A DNA stretch of 6,747 nucleotides, from assembly GCA_023127875.1 (NCBI GenBank), contig JAGMFA010000112.1, positions 1 through 6,747 of the forward strand. The letters are read 5' to 3'. Source of the stretch: Candidatus Zixiibacteriota bacterium. GTDB taxonomy: Bacteria > Zixibacteria > MSB-5A5 > SM1-73. Within the stretch, counting starts at the first letter, position 1; each line of letters starts with the position of its first letter. This document shows positions 1 to 5,164 of this stretch, one piece after another. A program made the translations under genes and the position numbers. The notes beneath the pieces are model-generated. The model saw only the letters and a list, made by a program, of their open reading frames with translations. It did no database searches and had not been told where the DNA came from.

Positions 1-78
1 TCCGTCTGGACGCTTCGCGGGGCTTTCGCGATTTTCTTAAATCCAAATGTTCTTGTACCCCAATTACTTATATTTTGA

Positions 79-117
79 GAAAAACCGCCCATACGGGCAC
101 TCCGGCTTGGGTTTTTC
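79..117. terminator. Probable bidirectional intrinsic terminator
   Basis: GAAAAACC (79-86) pairs perfectly with GGTTTTTC (110-117). Inside lies a second stem, GCCC (87-90) with GGGC (95-98) around ATAC. The 3' arm ends in five T on the + strand, and the A run of the 5' arm gives five T on the - strand, so the element could stop transcription from either side. It sits upstream of the protease promoter and would insulate that promoter from an upstream gene. The 11-base unpaired segment between the inner stem and the outer 3' arm makes it less than ideal. Confidence 0.45.
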
Positions 118-220
118 AATAACCCCTAAAGGCAGATACCCCAAACTACTTGTTGATCTGAAGTGTCAAGTCTCAAGATCCTGCGGATTTGCTTCTGTGT
201 CAGTGAATTGTCATTTTGAC

Positions 221-232
221 GTTTTGCAAAAC
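221..232. repeat. 12-bp perfect palindrome upstream of the protease promoter
   Basis: GTTTTGCAAAAC is self-complementary over all 12 bases. It lies 33 bases upstream of the -35 hexamer at 266, a position where an activator could bind. It is AT-rich apart from the central GC, so chance occurrence is possible. The binding protein, if any, is unknown. Confidence 0.3.
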
Positions 233-265
233 TCACCTTTATTGTCAATTTCCCTCTTTTTTTAC

Positions 266-295
266 TTGACCCAATTAGTTGCCGATACTTATAAT
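266..295 (+). promoter_or_regulatory. Sigma-70-type promoter for the HtrA-like protease gene
   Basis: The -35 hexamer TTGACC (266-271, five of six consensus bases) and the -10 hexamer TATAAT (290-295, perfect) are separated by 18 bases. Transcription would start near 302, giving an untranslated leader of about 60 bases before the ATG at 363. This is the best vegetative promoter in the window. It suggests constitutive or housekeeping expression rather than strict dependence on an alternative sigma factor. Confidence 0.75.
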
Positions 296-362
296 AACGT
301 CGTATGAAAAATAAACACATTCAAAATCTTGGCACCAAAACCGGAATTTTTTAGGAGGCGAT

Positions 363-1754
363 ATGAAGAGGTCGATATTTTTTAGTTTTTTCCTTTTGGG
401 ATTTTTGTTTTTTTGCATAAACATGATGCATCCCGCCGCTGTTTTTGCGAAGGATGATCAAAAAACACTGAAGCTTTTCCATGATCTGCAGAGGATAATC
501 ATCTCGGTATCCAATTCCATCAAACCCTCGGTGGTGCATATCGAGGTGGTGAAAAAGACCGGGCAGATAAAATATAAATCCTTAGCCTCTGGTTTGATCG
601 TGGACAGGGAAGGTTTCGTCCTTACCAACGAACATGTGGTGGATGATGCCAAAAGCATAACGGTAACCCTTCCCAGCAAGATCGAGTATCCAGCGGAGAT
701 CATCGGAACAGATAAGCAGACCGATCTGGCTTTAATCAAGATAAAGACTGAGGAGGAGCTTTTGGTGGCGAAACTGGGCAACTCGGATGAGGTGGAGGTA
801 GGGGAATGGGTGATTGCGGTAGGCAACCCTTATGGATTTGATCGCACCGTCTCATTCGGCATAGTCAGCGGTAAAGGCAGGGTGCTCCCCAATCTCCCCA
901 TCGAAAATCAATTGATCAACGACTTCATCCAGACCGACGCCGCCATCGATCCGGGCTCATCCGGCGGACCTCTGGTGAATCTCAAAGGAGAGGTGATCGG
1001 CCTAAACTCCATTGGATTCGGCAGAGGACAGGGCTTTACCATCCCCATAAACATAGCCAATGAGGTGAAAAACAAGCTTTTGGCCAGTGGGACAATCCAG
1101 CGCGGCTGGATCGGCATAGCCATCCAACCCTTAAGTCGGGACTATGCCCGATATTTTAACAACCCCCAACTGGAGGGTGTTCTGATCTCAGATATCATTT
1201 CCGACTCTCCGGCTGAAAAAGCTGGTCTTCTGCCGGGTGATGTCGTGGTTGAATACAACGAAGAGAAAATATCGGCGGAAAAAGAGGAGGATTTAAATAA
1301 GTTTCAGGTTTTGGTCTCACAGAGCGAAGCAGGAAAACCTGCCCACTTGAAGATCGTGAGAGGCGGCATCGATACCAGTATCACTGTGAAAATCTCTGAA
1401 CAGCCCAAGGTGAAAGCGGATGAATTTGAGACCCAATTGGGCTTTACCGTAAAGGAGATCACCGACGTTATATACCGGCAATACATGCTGGAGGATAAGG
1501 AGGGGGTTTTAGTTTCCTTTGTGGAGGTAGGAGGAGTGGCCGGCACAGCTTTGTTAGAGGATGGGGATGTAATAAAGAAGGTGGAGGGGTTGGAGATCAA
1601 AAGCTTAGCTGATTTCAAGAAAAGTCTGCACCAGGTAAAGGAAAGAAAACAGATAATGTTGACGGTGAAAAGAGGAAAAAATAAAAGGTTCGTTTTGCTT
1701 TTACCTGAAGAGAAATCCACAAGTACAGAAAGAAAGGAAGAAGCCAAGCCTTAA
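363..1754 (+). CDS. htrA: HtrA/Deg-family periplasmic serine protease with two PDZ domains
   Basis: A 463-residue trypsin-like protease/chaperone for envelope protein quality control. The ATG follows AGGAGG (353-358) by four bases. Residues 1-29 form a signal peptide (MKRS, a Phe/Leu-rich core, then AVFA before K30), which could also act as an anchor. The protease domain spans about 45-240 with the triad H91 (TNEHVV), D121 (TDLALIK) and S200 (GSSGGPL). PDZ1 is about 248-345, opening with the carboxylate-binding GWIGI and containing SPAEKAGLLPGD. PDZ2 is about 357-447, with GGVAGTALLEDGDVI. The tail is charged. Two PDZ domains match DegP/DegQ architecture, but only about a dozen residues separate the first strand (VVHIEVV) from ASGLIVD, so the long LA loop of E. 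coli DegP is absent, as in DegQ- or DegS-like proteins. The nucleophile motif is DPGSSGGP instead of the usual NPGNSGGP. The gene has its own promoter and looks monocistronic. The family assignment is firm; the symbol is family-level only. Confidence 0.96.
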   Translation: MKRSIFFSFFLLGFLFFCINMMHPAAVFAKDDQKTLKLFHDLQRIIISVSNSIKPSVVHIEVVKKTGQIKYKSLASGLIVDREGFVLTNEHVVDDAKSITVTLPSKIEYPAEIIGTDKQTDLALIKIKTEEELLVAKLGNSDEVEVGEWVIAVGNPYGFDRTVSFGIVSGKGRVLPNLPIENQLINDFIQTDAAIDPGSSGGPLVNLKGEVIGLNSIGFGRGQGFTIPINIANEVKNKLLASGTIQRGWIGIAIQPLSRDYARYFNNPQLEGVLISDIISDSPAEKAGLLPGDVVVEYNEEKISAEKEEDLNKFQVLVSQSEAGKPAHLKIVRGGIDTSITVKISEQPKVKADEFETQLGFTVKEITDVIYRQYMLEDKEGVLVSFVEVGGVAGTALLEDGDVIKKVEGLEIKSLADFKKSLHQVKERKQIMLTVKRGKNKRFVLLLPEEKSTSTERKEEAKP

Positions 1755-1760
1755 GTTGGC
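1743..1760 (+). terminator. Weak hairpin over the protease stop codon
   Basis: GCCAA (1743-1747) pairs with TTGGC (1756-1760) around an 8-base loop that contains the TAA stop. There is no immediate T run; a run of five T follows only at about 1778-1782. It may contribute to 3'-end formation but is a poor intrinsic terminator. Confidence 0.2.
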
Positions 1761-1802
1761 GTTTATGCTCTTGGTTCTTTTTCACTTTGGTAGCTCAAAT
1801 TT

Positions 1803-1831
1803 TTGACAAGAAAATCTTAAGGATTTAATAA
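1803..1831 (+). promoter_or_regulatory. Promoter-like site with consensus -35
   Basis: TTGACA (1803-1808) is a perfect -35 hexamer. Possible -10 boxes are TTTAAT (1824-1829, five of six bases but a short 15-base spacer) and TAATAA (1826-1831, 17-base spacer, poor match). The site lies just behind the protease gene and points into the spacer. Confidence 0.35.
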
Positions 1832-1880
1832 AGTTGATAGTCCACACGATCCATCGGATTGAAAAACTCAAAGATTTTTG

Positions 1881-1909
1881 TTGATTTTTCCACGGAATCT
1901 TTATATACT
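1881..1909 (+). promoter_or_regulatory. Promoter-like site ahead of the orphan Shine-Dalgarno
   Basis: TTGATT (1881-1886) and TATACT (1904-1909, five of six consensus bases) are spaced by 17 bases. A start near 1916 would produce a transcript reaching the purine-rich Shine-Dalgarno sequence at 1934-1942 and possibly the barrel-protein gene about 480 bases further on. No regulator site is recognised other than the palindrome at 1989. Confidence 0.45.
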
Positions 1910-1939
1910 TGTCTTTTGAGTAGTGTCAAAAACGAGGAG

Positions 1940-2306
1940 GTGAGGCACTTTTCCTGAAACATAGTTCAAACCTTGATCATCTGGTCAGAGTCATTTAATT
2001 TAAATGACTTGTGGGAATTTTTCAAAAAAAATCAAAACTTTCTGTTTAGATATCGAACAATTCATAAAAGAGGTTTTTTATGGGAGAGTAAATTTTCGGC
2101 TCAAGCAGGCAAAAAATTAAAACCCGAATTCATTGTATACCAAACAATTAGCTTATAAATTGAATTGCTCCATCCAACAGATGATCAACTCACTCGATCA
2201 GGCATGGATATTGCCATATACCACCGATGTTAAGTCCAGCCCATTACAAAGATACATGGGAACAGTTATGCCGAAAGCACTGATTCCAAGAAGGTGGGAT
2301 GGTTAG
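1940..2306 (+). pseudogene. Possible remnant of an unidentified small gene
   Basis: GAGGAGGTG (1934-1942) is an almost ideal ribosome-binding sequence, but the overlapping GTG at 1940 meets TGA at 1955 after five codons. The same frame then reopens from TTG 1973 to TAA 2158 (61 codons), with some protein-like composition (for example DLWEFFKKNQNFLFRYRTIHK). A second frame is open from 2121 to TAG 2306 and could read on from it (for example SIQQMINSLDQAWILPYTTD). One early stop plus one frameshift would be needed to join the pieces. I recognise no family. The alternatives are pure spacer, or an RNA leader. Confidence 0.2.
1989..2009. repeat. Perfect 21-bp palindrome (10-bp arms, 1-base centre)
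   Basis: AGTCATTTAA (1989-1998) is followed by a single T (1999) and the exact reverse complement TTAAATGACT (2000-2009). It lies about 75 bases downstream of the predicted start of the 1881-1909 promoter. Perfect dyads of this length are typical of dimeric regulator operators; as RNA the structure would need a loop and be an AT-rich hairpin of about eight pairs. No T run follows, so it is not a terminator. Confidence 0.5.
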
Positions 2307-2315
2307 TAAAATGAA

Positions 2316-2348
2316 TTGACTCGTTTCCCGAATAAGAAAAATTATTTA
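2316..2348 (+). promoter_or_regulatory. Weak promoter candidate for the PorV-like gene
   Basis: TTGACT (2316-2321) is a good -35 hexamer. The AT-rich stretch at 2339-2348 offers AAATTA at a 17-base spacing, or TATTTA (2343-2348) at a spacing that is too long. Only the -35 half is convincing. Confidence 0.25.
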
Positions 2349-2380
2349 AAGAGTAGGAAGAACTCTCAGGTTTAGCTCAA

Positions 2381-2399
2381 GAGGGGGAAAACTAATTTG
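2381..2399 (+). promoter_or_regulatory. Shine-Dalgarno and TTG start of the PorV-like gene
   Basis: GAGGGGG (2381-2387) lies nine bases before TTG (2397-2399). The next residues give a classical signal peptide (MRVNKSK then a hydrophobic core), which fixes this rare start codon. Later in-frame ATG codons would remove the signal peptide. Confidence 0.7.
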
Positions 2400-3362
2400 A
2401 GAGTAAACAAAAGCAAGACCTTATTTAAGCTGACTCTGTTATTTTTTCTTCTGACAAATTCAGCCTCTTCTGCGAATCAGACGGTTCATACCTCTGCATT
2501 TTTTGACCAAGATGGACCGGGATCAACGGCTGGTGATTTTTTGAACATCGGAATAGGAGCTAAAGCCGGCGGCATGGGAGGTGCCTTTGTTGGTTTAGCA
2601 GATGATCCTTCCGCTATCTTTTGGAATCCTGCCGGTCTGACTCAGCTTGGCTGTCCCCAGATCATGTTTGTGCATAACCAATGGGCACAGGATATAAGGT
2701 ATGAATATCTTGGTTATGCTTTGCCCATTGATCCAAAGAATACCGTAGCGGTTGCCGTTATGTTCCTTCACATGGGCGAAATTTTAGGATATGATGAGAA
2801 TGATAAGCCTACCTCATTTTTCTCTGCCTACGATGCGGCGATGCTTTTAGGATACTCCAGAAAAATCTCCTCACATCTCTCCTTAGGTTGGACAGCTAAA
2901 GGCATTTTAGAAAAGCTGGAAGATCAGAAAGCGCAGGCCTTAGCATTTGATTTGGGACTTTTTTATGACTCATACATTTTATCTTTTGGCCTCTCTTTGA
3001 GAAACCTGGGAACGAAATTGAAATTCATAGAGAAAGAGCATAGTCTGCCCACGGACTTAAGAGTTGGAATCGCCTTCAAGGCTTTAAATAACCACCTTCT
3101 TTTAAGCACAGATATAGACTTTCTTAATGATACCCCGCCCGGAATCCAGCAAGGAATTGAATATAATTTTCAAAATGTTTTGTTTATAAGAAGTGGCATC
3201 GAATATAAGACTCAAAATCAGAGTGGGGGAGGCTCGACCAAACCAGCCATAGGAGGGGGGATAAGAATTTCAAAGTTCCAATTTGACTACACCTATTCTT
3301 CTGTGAAATCCTTGGGAAATTTGCATAACTTCTCGCTGATCTACATGTTTGGCTCTGAATAG
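2397..3362 (+). CDS. PorV/PorQ-family outer-membrane beta-barrel protein
   Basis: A 321-residue protein of the PorV/PorQ (UPF0164, FadL-like) group. Residues 1-26 form a signal peptide (basic MRVNKSK, core LTLLFFLLT, ASSA before N27). The family signature follows: AGDFLNIGIGAKAGGMGGAF at 45-64, then VGLADDPSAIFWNPAGL at 65-81. In these proteins it forms the N-terminal plug and first strands. The rest alternates short polar turns with amphipathic strands (for example YEYLGYALPI, LGWTAKGI, SYILSFGLSLRNLG, HLLLSTDIDF, KFQFDYTYSS) and ends in the strand HNFSLIYMFGSE, as expected for insertion by the BAM machinery. Length is normal for the family. In Bacteroidetes PorV works in type IX secretion, but I see no T9SS partner here, and outside Bacteroidetes such proteins mostly have no assigned substrate. 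Its location beside an envelope protease is suggestive only. Translation starts at TTG behind a strong Shine-Dalgarno sequence. Confidence 0.9.
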   Translation: MRVNKSKTLFKLTLLFFLLTNSASSANQTVHTSAFFDQDGPGSTAGDFLNIGIGAKAGGMGGAFVGLADDPSAIFWNPAGLTQLGCPQIMFVHNQWAQDIRYEYLGYALPIDPKNTVAVAVMFLHMGEILGYDENDKPTSFFSAYDAAMLLGYSRKISSHLSLGWTAKGILEKLEDQKAQALAFDLGLFYDSYILSFGLSLRNLGTKLKFIEKEHSLPTDLRVGIAFKALNNHLLLSTDIDFLNDTPPGIQQGIEYNFQNVLFIRSGIEYKTQNQSGGGSTKPAIGGGIRISKFQFDYTYSSVKSLGNLHNFSLIYMFGSE

Positions 3363-3410
3363 ATTTTCTGAAGATCAAAGCCTTTATCCATTATAGTTTT
3401 TTTGTAGTGG

Positions 3411-3436
3411 GTCGGGCTGGAGTATGCCTGCCCGAC
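3411..3436. repeat. Inverted repeat 1 (GC-rich hairpin)
   Basis: GTCGGGC (3411-3417) pairs with GCCCGAC (3430-3436). After one T-T mismatch, GG (3419-3420) pairs with CC (3427-3428) around a 6-base loop. It starts 48 bases past the PorV-like stop codon. No T tract follows on either strand, so a Rho-independent terminator is unlikely. The style (compact GC palindrome in a spacer) is that of a dispersed REP-like element. Confidence 0.6.
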
Positions 3437-3452
3437 AACACGGACACTTACT

Positions 3453-3497
3453 CCCTTACCCTTACCCTCCCTCGTGGGGAGAAGGTTAGGGTGAGGG
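3453..3497. repeat. Inverted repeat 2 (CCCTTACCC-type long hairpin)
   Basis: CCCTTACCCTTACC (3453-3466) pairs with GGTTAGGGTGAGGG (3484-3497), with one G-T wobble and one T-T mismatch. CTCCC (3467-3471) with GGGAG (3477-3481) continues the stem around the loop TCGTG, and two A (3482-3483) bulge out. The element strongly resembles the 'CCCTCACCCTAACCC...GGGTTAGGGTGAGGG' repeats seen between genes in many environmental bacterial genomes, whose minus-strand translation reads PHPNLLPTREG. That resemblance is from memory. Confidence 0.7.
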
Positions 3498-3529
3498 GCA
3501 ATCAAATAGAATGTAACAAATACGAAGCT

Positions 3530-3550
3530 CGTCCCGCAAAGTGCGGGACG
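3530..3550. repeat. Inverted repeat 3 (8-bp GC stem)
   Basis: CGTCCCGC (3530-3537) pairs perfectly with GCGGGACG (3543-3550) around the loop AAAGT. Only CACATTT follows, so the T tract is too weak for a confident terminator. Its sequence differs from inverted repeats 1 and 2, so the three are not copies of one unit. Confidence 0.65.
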
Positions 3551-3683
3551 CACATTTATCGAATTTCTGTGCGTTTATATTAGCTTTGCTGAAACGATTT
3601 GCAATTTGTTTCCTATGCTTTTGTGCAATCCTTATACAAAAAGTGAAATAGATTTCGCTTTCTTAACGGTTCTCCCAAGGAGA

Positions 3684-3697
3684 GGTTAGAAATAACC
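3684..3697 (+). repeat. Small hairpin with GNRA tetraloop
   Basis: GGTTA (3684-3688) and TAACC (3693-3697) enclose GAAA, a stable GNRA tetraloop if transcribed. It is directly preceded by the stem TCTCC/GGAGA (3671-3675 with 3679-3683). It lies about 100 bases before the sugar transferase start. Function unknown. Confidence 0.35.
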
Positions 3698-3718
3698 ATT
3701 ACCCCTCCTGTTAAATTT

Positions 3719-3746
3719 TTGATCATTCACTTCATTCTTCTATCCT
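3719..3746 (+). promoter_or_regulatory. Weak promoter candidate for the sugar transferase gene
   Basis: TTGATC (3719-3724) and TATCCT (3741-3746) are 16 bases apart, each matching four of six consensus positions. A start near 3753 would leave about 50 bases before the GTG at 3802. No GG-N10-GC sigma-54 pattern was found in this spacer. Confidence 0.3.
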
Positions 3747-3801
3747 AAGCTGTTGTCTTTCTTCATCTAGATTCTTTCTGAATTGGTTAAGGCTAAAAAT
3801 A

Positions 3802-4818
3802 GTGCGGGTTAGGCAAATCTTTTGCACATCCCATAATACAAAAGATTGCTCAGATAAAAAAGAGAGTGAGCTGGGCACTTATGTTGAAGAAACAAAAATA
3901 TCAAGAATAAAAGCCTTTAGGTTTAGCAAAATGTTTAGAATAAATGGTACACGGGTTCTCAATGGTCGCTGCACTCAGTTTGGTCTGGAGTTAACCAAGA
4001 AATGGAGGAAGATCAAACTCCGTTTTGTCTATTGGATGAGAGAATATCTCCTTTCCCCTATTCTTTTAGCGGTTTTTTCCTCAGCGCTGATAGTGCTGCC
4101 TGAAAAGAGAAAGAAAGTCAGCTTTTCCCCGGGTATTTCAAAAAGGTTTCGACTCGGAGTGAAAAGAATTGTAGACGTGTTGATTTCTGCAATCTGTTTG
4201 ATTCTGTTTGCCCCGTTCTTTTTGATTATTGCAATTCTGATCCGGCTTGATTCTCCTGGACCCATAATTTACAGGCAAGTAAGGATTGGACAAGATCGAC
4301 GAAAGAGGGATAGAAGAAAGCCAAACTTTCAGGTTGAAGCTGATAGAAGGAATGGGAACCGAAGAAAATCCAATGTGTCAGGAAGACCATTTAACATCTA
4401 TAAATTTAGAACCATGGTCAATGGTGCGGAAAAAGAAACTGGTCCGGTATGGGCTACACAAAGAGACCCCCGAATCACTAAAGTAGGAAGGGTTTTGAGA
4501 AAGAAAAGATTGGACGAACTCCCCCAGCTTTTCAATGTGCTTATGGGACATATGAGTTTAGTGGGACCCAGACCCGAAAGACTCCATTTCATCCAACATT
4601 TCTCCAGGCACATAGAAAATTATAAGGAGAGGTTCTGGTTAAGGCCGGGAATAACCGGACTGGCTCAGGTGAGTGCAGGTTATGATTCCTCCATAGAGAG
4701 CGCAAAAATCAAAACAAAACATGACCTTCAGTATATTCGGCATTGGCATATAACTGAGGATATCATCATAATTTTAAAAACCGTTGTGGTTATGCTAAAC
4801 GGTAAAGGGGCCGCTTAG
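3802..4818 (+). CDS. Monotopic phosphoglycosyl transferase (bacterial sugar transferase)
   Basis: Family function: transfers a sugar 1-phosphate from a UDP-sugar to undecaprenyl phosphate on the inner membrane, starting exopolysaccharide, capsule, O-antigen or glycoprotein glycans. In 338-residue numbering there is a hydrophobic segment at about 82-99, then KRIVD (121-125), the re-entrant membrane helix 125-147 with its P138 break, SPGP (151-154), YRQVRIGQ (157-164), YKFRTM (200-205), RDPRIT (221-226), GRVLRKKRLDELPQLFNVL (229-247) with the catalytic Asp-Glu pair D238-E239, MSLVGPRPE (251-259) and LRPGITGLAQV (280-290). All core motifs are intact. It is longer than minimal PglC-type enzymes but lacks the four-helix, nucleotide-binding-like N-terminal half of WcaJ/WbaP. 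An Arg-rich tandem repeat lies at 165-191. The start is uncertain: GTG 3802 has TTAAGG (3787-3792) upstream, while ATG 3931 (residue 44) or 4036 (residue 79) would keep the whole catalytic domain. The sugar cannot be predicted. Confidence 0.94.
   Translation: MRVRQIFCTSHNTKDCSDKKESELGTYVEETKISRIKAFRFSKMFRINGTRVLNGRCTQFGLELTKKWRKIKLRFVYWMREYLLSPILLAVFSSALIVLPEKRKKVSFSPGISKRFRLGVKRIVDVLISAICLILFAPFFLIIAILIRLDSPGPIIYRQVRIGQDRRKRDRRKPNFQVEADRRNGNRRKSNVSGRPFNIYKFRTMVNGAEKETGPVWATQRDPRITKVGRVLRKKRLDELPQLFNVLMGHMSLVGPRPERLHFIQHFSRHIENYKERFWLRPGITGLAQVSAGYDSSIESAKIKTKHDLQYIRHWHITEDIIIILKTVVVMLNGKGAA
4294..4374 (+). repeat. Tandem Arg-rich 11-residue repeat inside the sugar transferase
   Basis: Residues 165-175 (DRRKRDRRKPN) and 181-191 (DRRNGNRRKSN) both fit D-R-R-x-x-x-R-R-K-x-N, with a period of 16 residues. 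They sit between YRQVRIGQ and YKFRTM, which are close together in ordinary family members, so this is a surface-loop insertion at the cytosolic, membrane-facing side. The DNA copies (4294-4326 and 4342-4374) have diverged, so the duplication is not recent or is kept at protein level. Confidence 0.75.
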
Positions 4819-5009
4819 ATCCTTACCTACCCTTTCCTACACCTAATATCCCTCGGACAGGAAAGCAAAATGTTTGTGAAGAACCCTCTGATTCTTAGTT
4901 CGATATAACTGGGATATCTTGCCGAAGATTTGTGATACTTTTTGCTAATGTTAAGAGTATCTATGATCGTTCGTTACCCCACCTTCAAACTTCTTCTCTA
5001 ATAAGGACA

Positions 5010-5065
5010 GCAGGTAGGAGATGAGGTGAAAATATGTCCCAATTCAAGTTTCCTTTTCTGCCTGC
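5010..5065 (+). promoter_or_regulatory. Possible leader hairpin enclosing a Shine-Dalgarno and start codon
   Basis: GCAGGTAG (5010-5017) pairs with CTGCCTGC (5058-5065), seven Watson-Crick pairs plus one G-U. The stem can extend inward by about four weaker pairs (5018-5021 with 5054-5057). The loop contains GAGGTGA and ATG 5034. The 3' arm is the last part of the 12-codon ORF, so translation of that ORF would melt the stem. This is inference from base pairing only. Confidence 0.3.
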
Positions 5066-5072
5066 CGATTAA
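5034..5072 (+). CDS. Possible 12-codon leader ORF
   Basis: ATG at 5034 opens MSQFKFPFLPAD and stops at TAA 5070-5072. GAGGTGA (5023-5029) lies four bases upstream, a far better ribosome site than the one in front of the response regulator. The ORF sits in the loop and 3' arm of the 5010-5065 hairpin and ends 107 bases before the regulator ATG. It could be a translated leader, or simply chance. It has no run of identical codons such as amino-acid attenuators show. Confidence 0.3.
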   Translation: MSQFKFPFLPAD

Positions 5073-5164
5073 CACTATTGAAAAGCGCTTTTGTATCTAT
5101 TGGCTGTGGATTAAACAGTTTTGATATATCAGAACTCCAGCCACTCCGATGTTTCTTCCCACTT

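Larger units (their letters stand above)
1..265. other. Non-coding leader region upstream of the protease gene
   Basis: I see no convincing gene here. Open frames on both strands (about 64-86 codons) have no Shine-Dalgarno sequence, no recognisable domain and a composition unlike the four real genes. The first 40 bases could be the tail of an upstream gene: one frame ends at TAA 38-40, but too little is visible to name it. A small GC stem (TCGCG 15-19 with CGCGA 27-31) is followed by TTTTC and may be a weak terminator. The rest holds the hairpin at 79-117 and a palindrome at 221-232, each listed separately. Confidence 0.5.
1755..2396. other. 642-bp spacer without a convincing gene
   Basis: This is the longest gap between genes in the window. 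Its frames are short and interrupted. It contains two promoter-like sites (1803-1831, 1881-1909), a near-perfect Shine-Dalgarno sequence (1934-1942) with no good gene behind it, a 21-bp palindrome (1989-2009) and two short overlapping frames (1973-2158; 2121-2306) that I cannot assign to any family. It may hold a decayed gene, an untranslated RNA, or a long regulatory leader for the barrel-protein gene. I recognise no tRNA, riboswitch or insertion-sequence ends. Confidence 0.5.
3363..3801. other. 439-bp spacer rich in inverted repeats
   Basis: The first half (3411-3550) contains three unrelated inverted repeats separated by 16 and about 32 bases, listed individually. The second half is pyrimidine-rich, with a small GNRA hairpin at 3684-3697 and a possible promoter at 3719-3746. 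The 70-codon minus-strand frame across 3341-3553 exists only because of the repeats and is not a gene. Confidence 0.6.

Noticed and set aside
47..307. 86-codon + strand open frame before the protease
   Set aside because: It has no Shine-Dalgarno sequence or recognisable domain, and it runs through the 79-117 hairpin and the -35/-10 boxes of the protease promoter.
329..346. TTGGCACC resembling a sigma-54 -24 element before the protease
   Set aside because: The -12 position reads GG (343-344) instead of GC, and transcription would start inside the Shine-Dalgarno sequence. A much better sigma-70 promoter lies at 266-295.
2257..2272. GG-N10-GC spacing resembling a sigma-54 promoter before the PorV-like gene
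   Set aside because: Only the GG and GC dinucleotides and a few other bases fit the TGGCACG-N4-TTGC consensus; such matches are expected by chance.
3341..3553. 70-codon minus-strand open frame with PHPNLLPTREGKGKG
   Set aside because: This translation is the familiar by-product of the CCCTTACCC-type inverted repeat; the frame overlaps the PorV-like gene and all three inverted repeats.
4286..4486. 66-codon + frame overlapping the sugar transferase
   Set aside because: It is a shifted-frame shadow of the transferase, whose catalytic motifs are all intact in the main frame.
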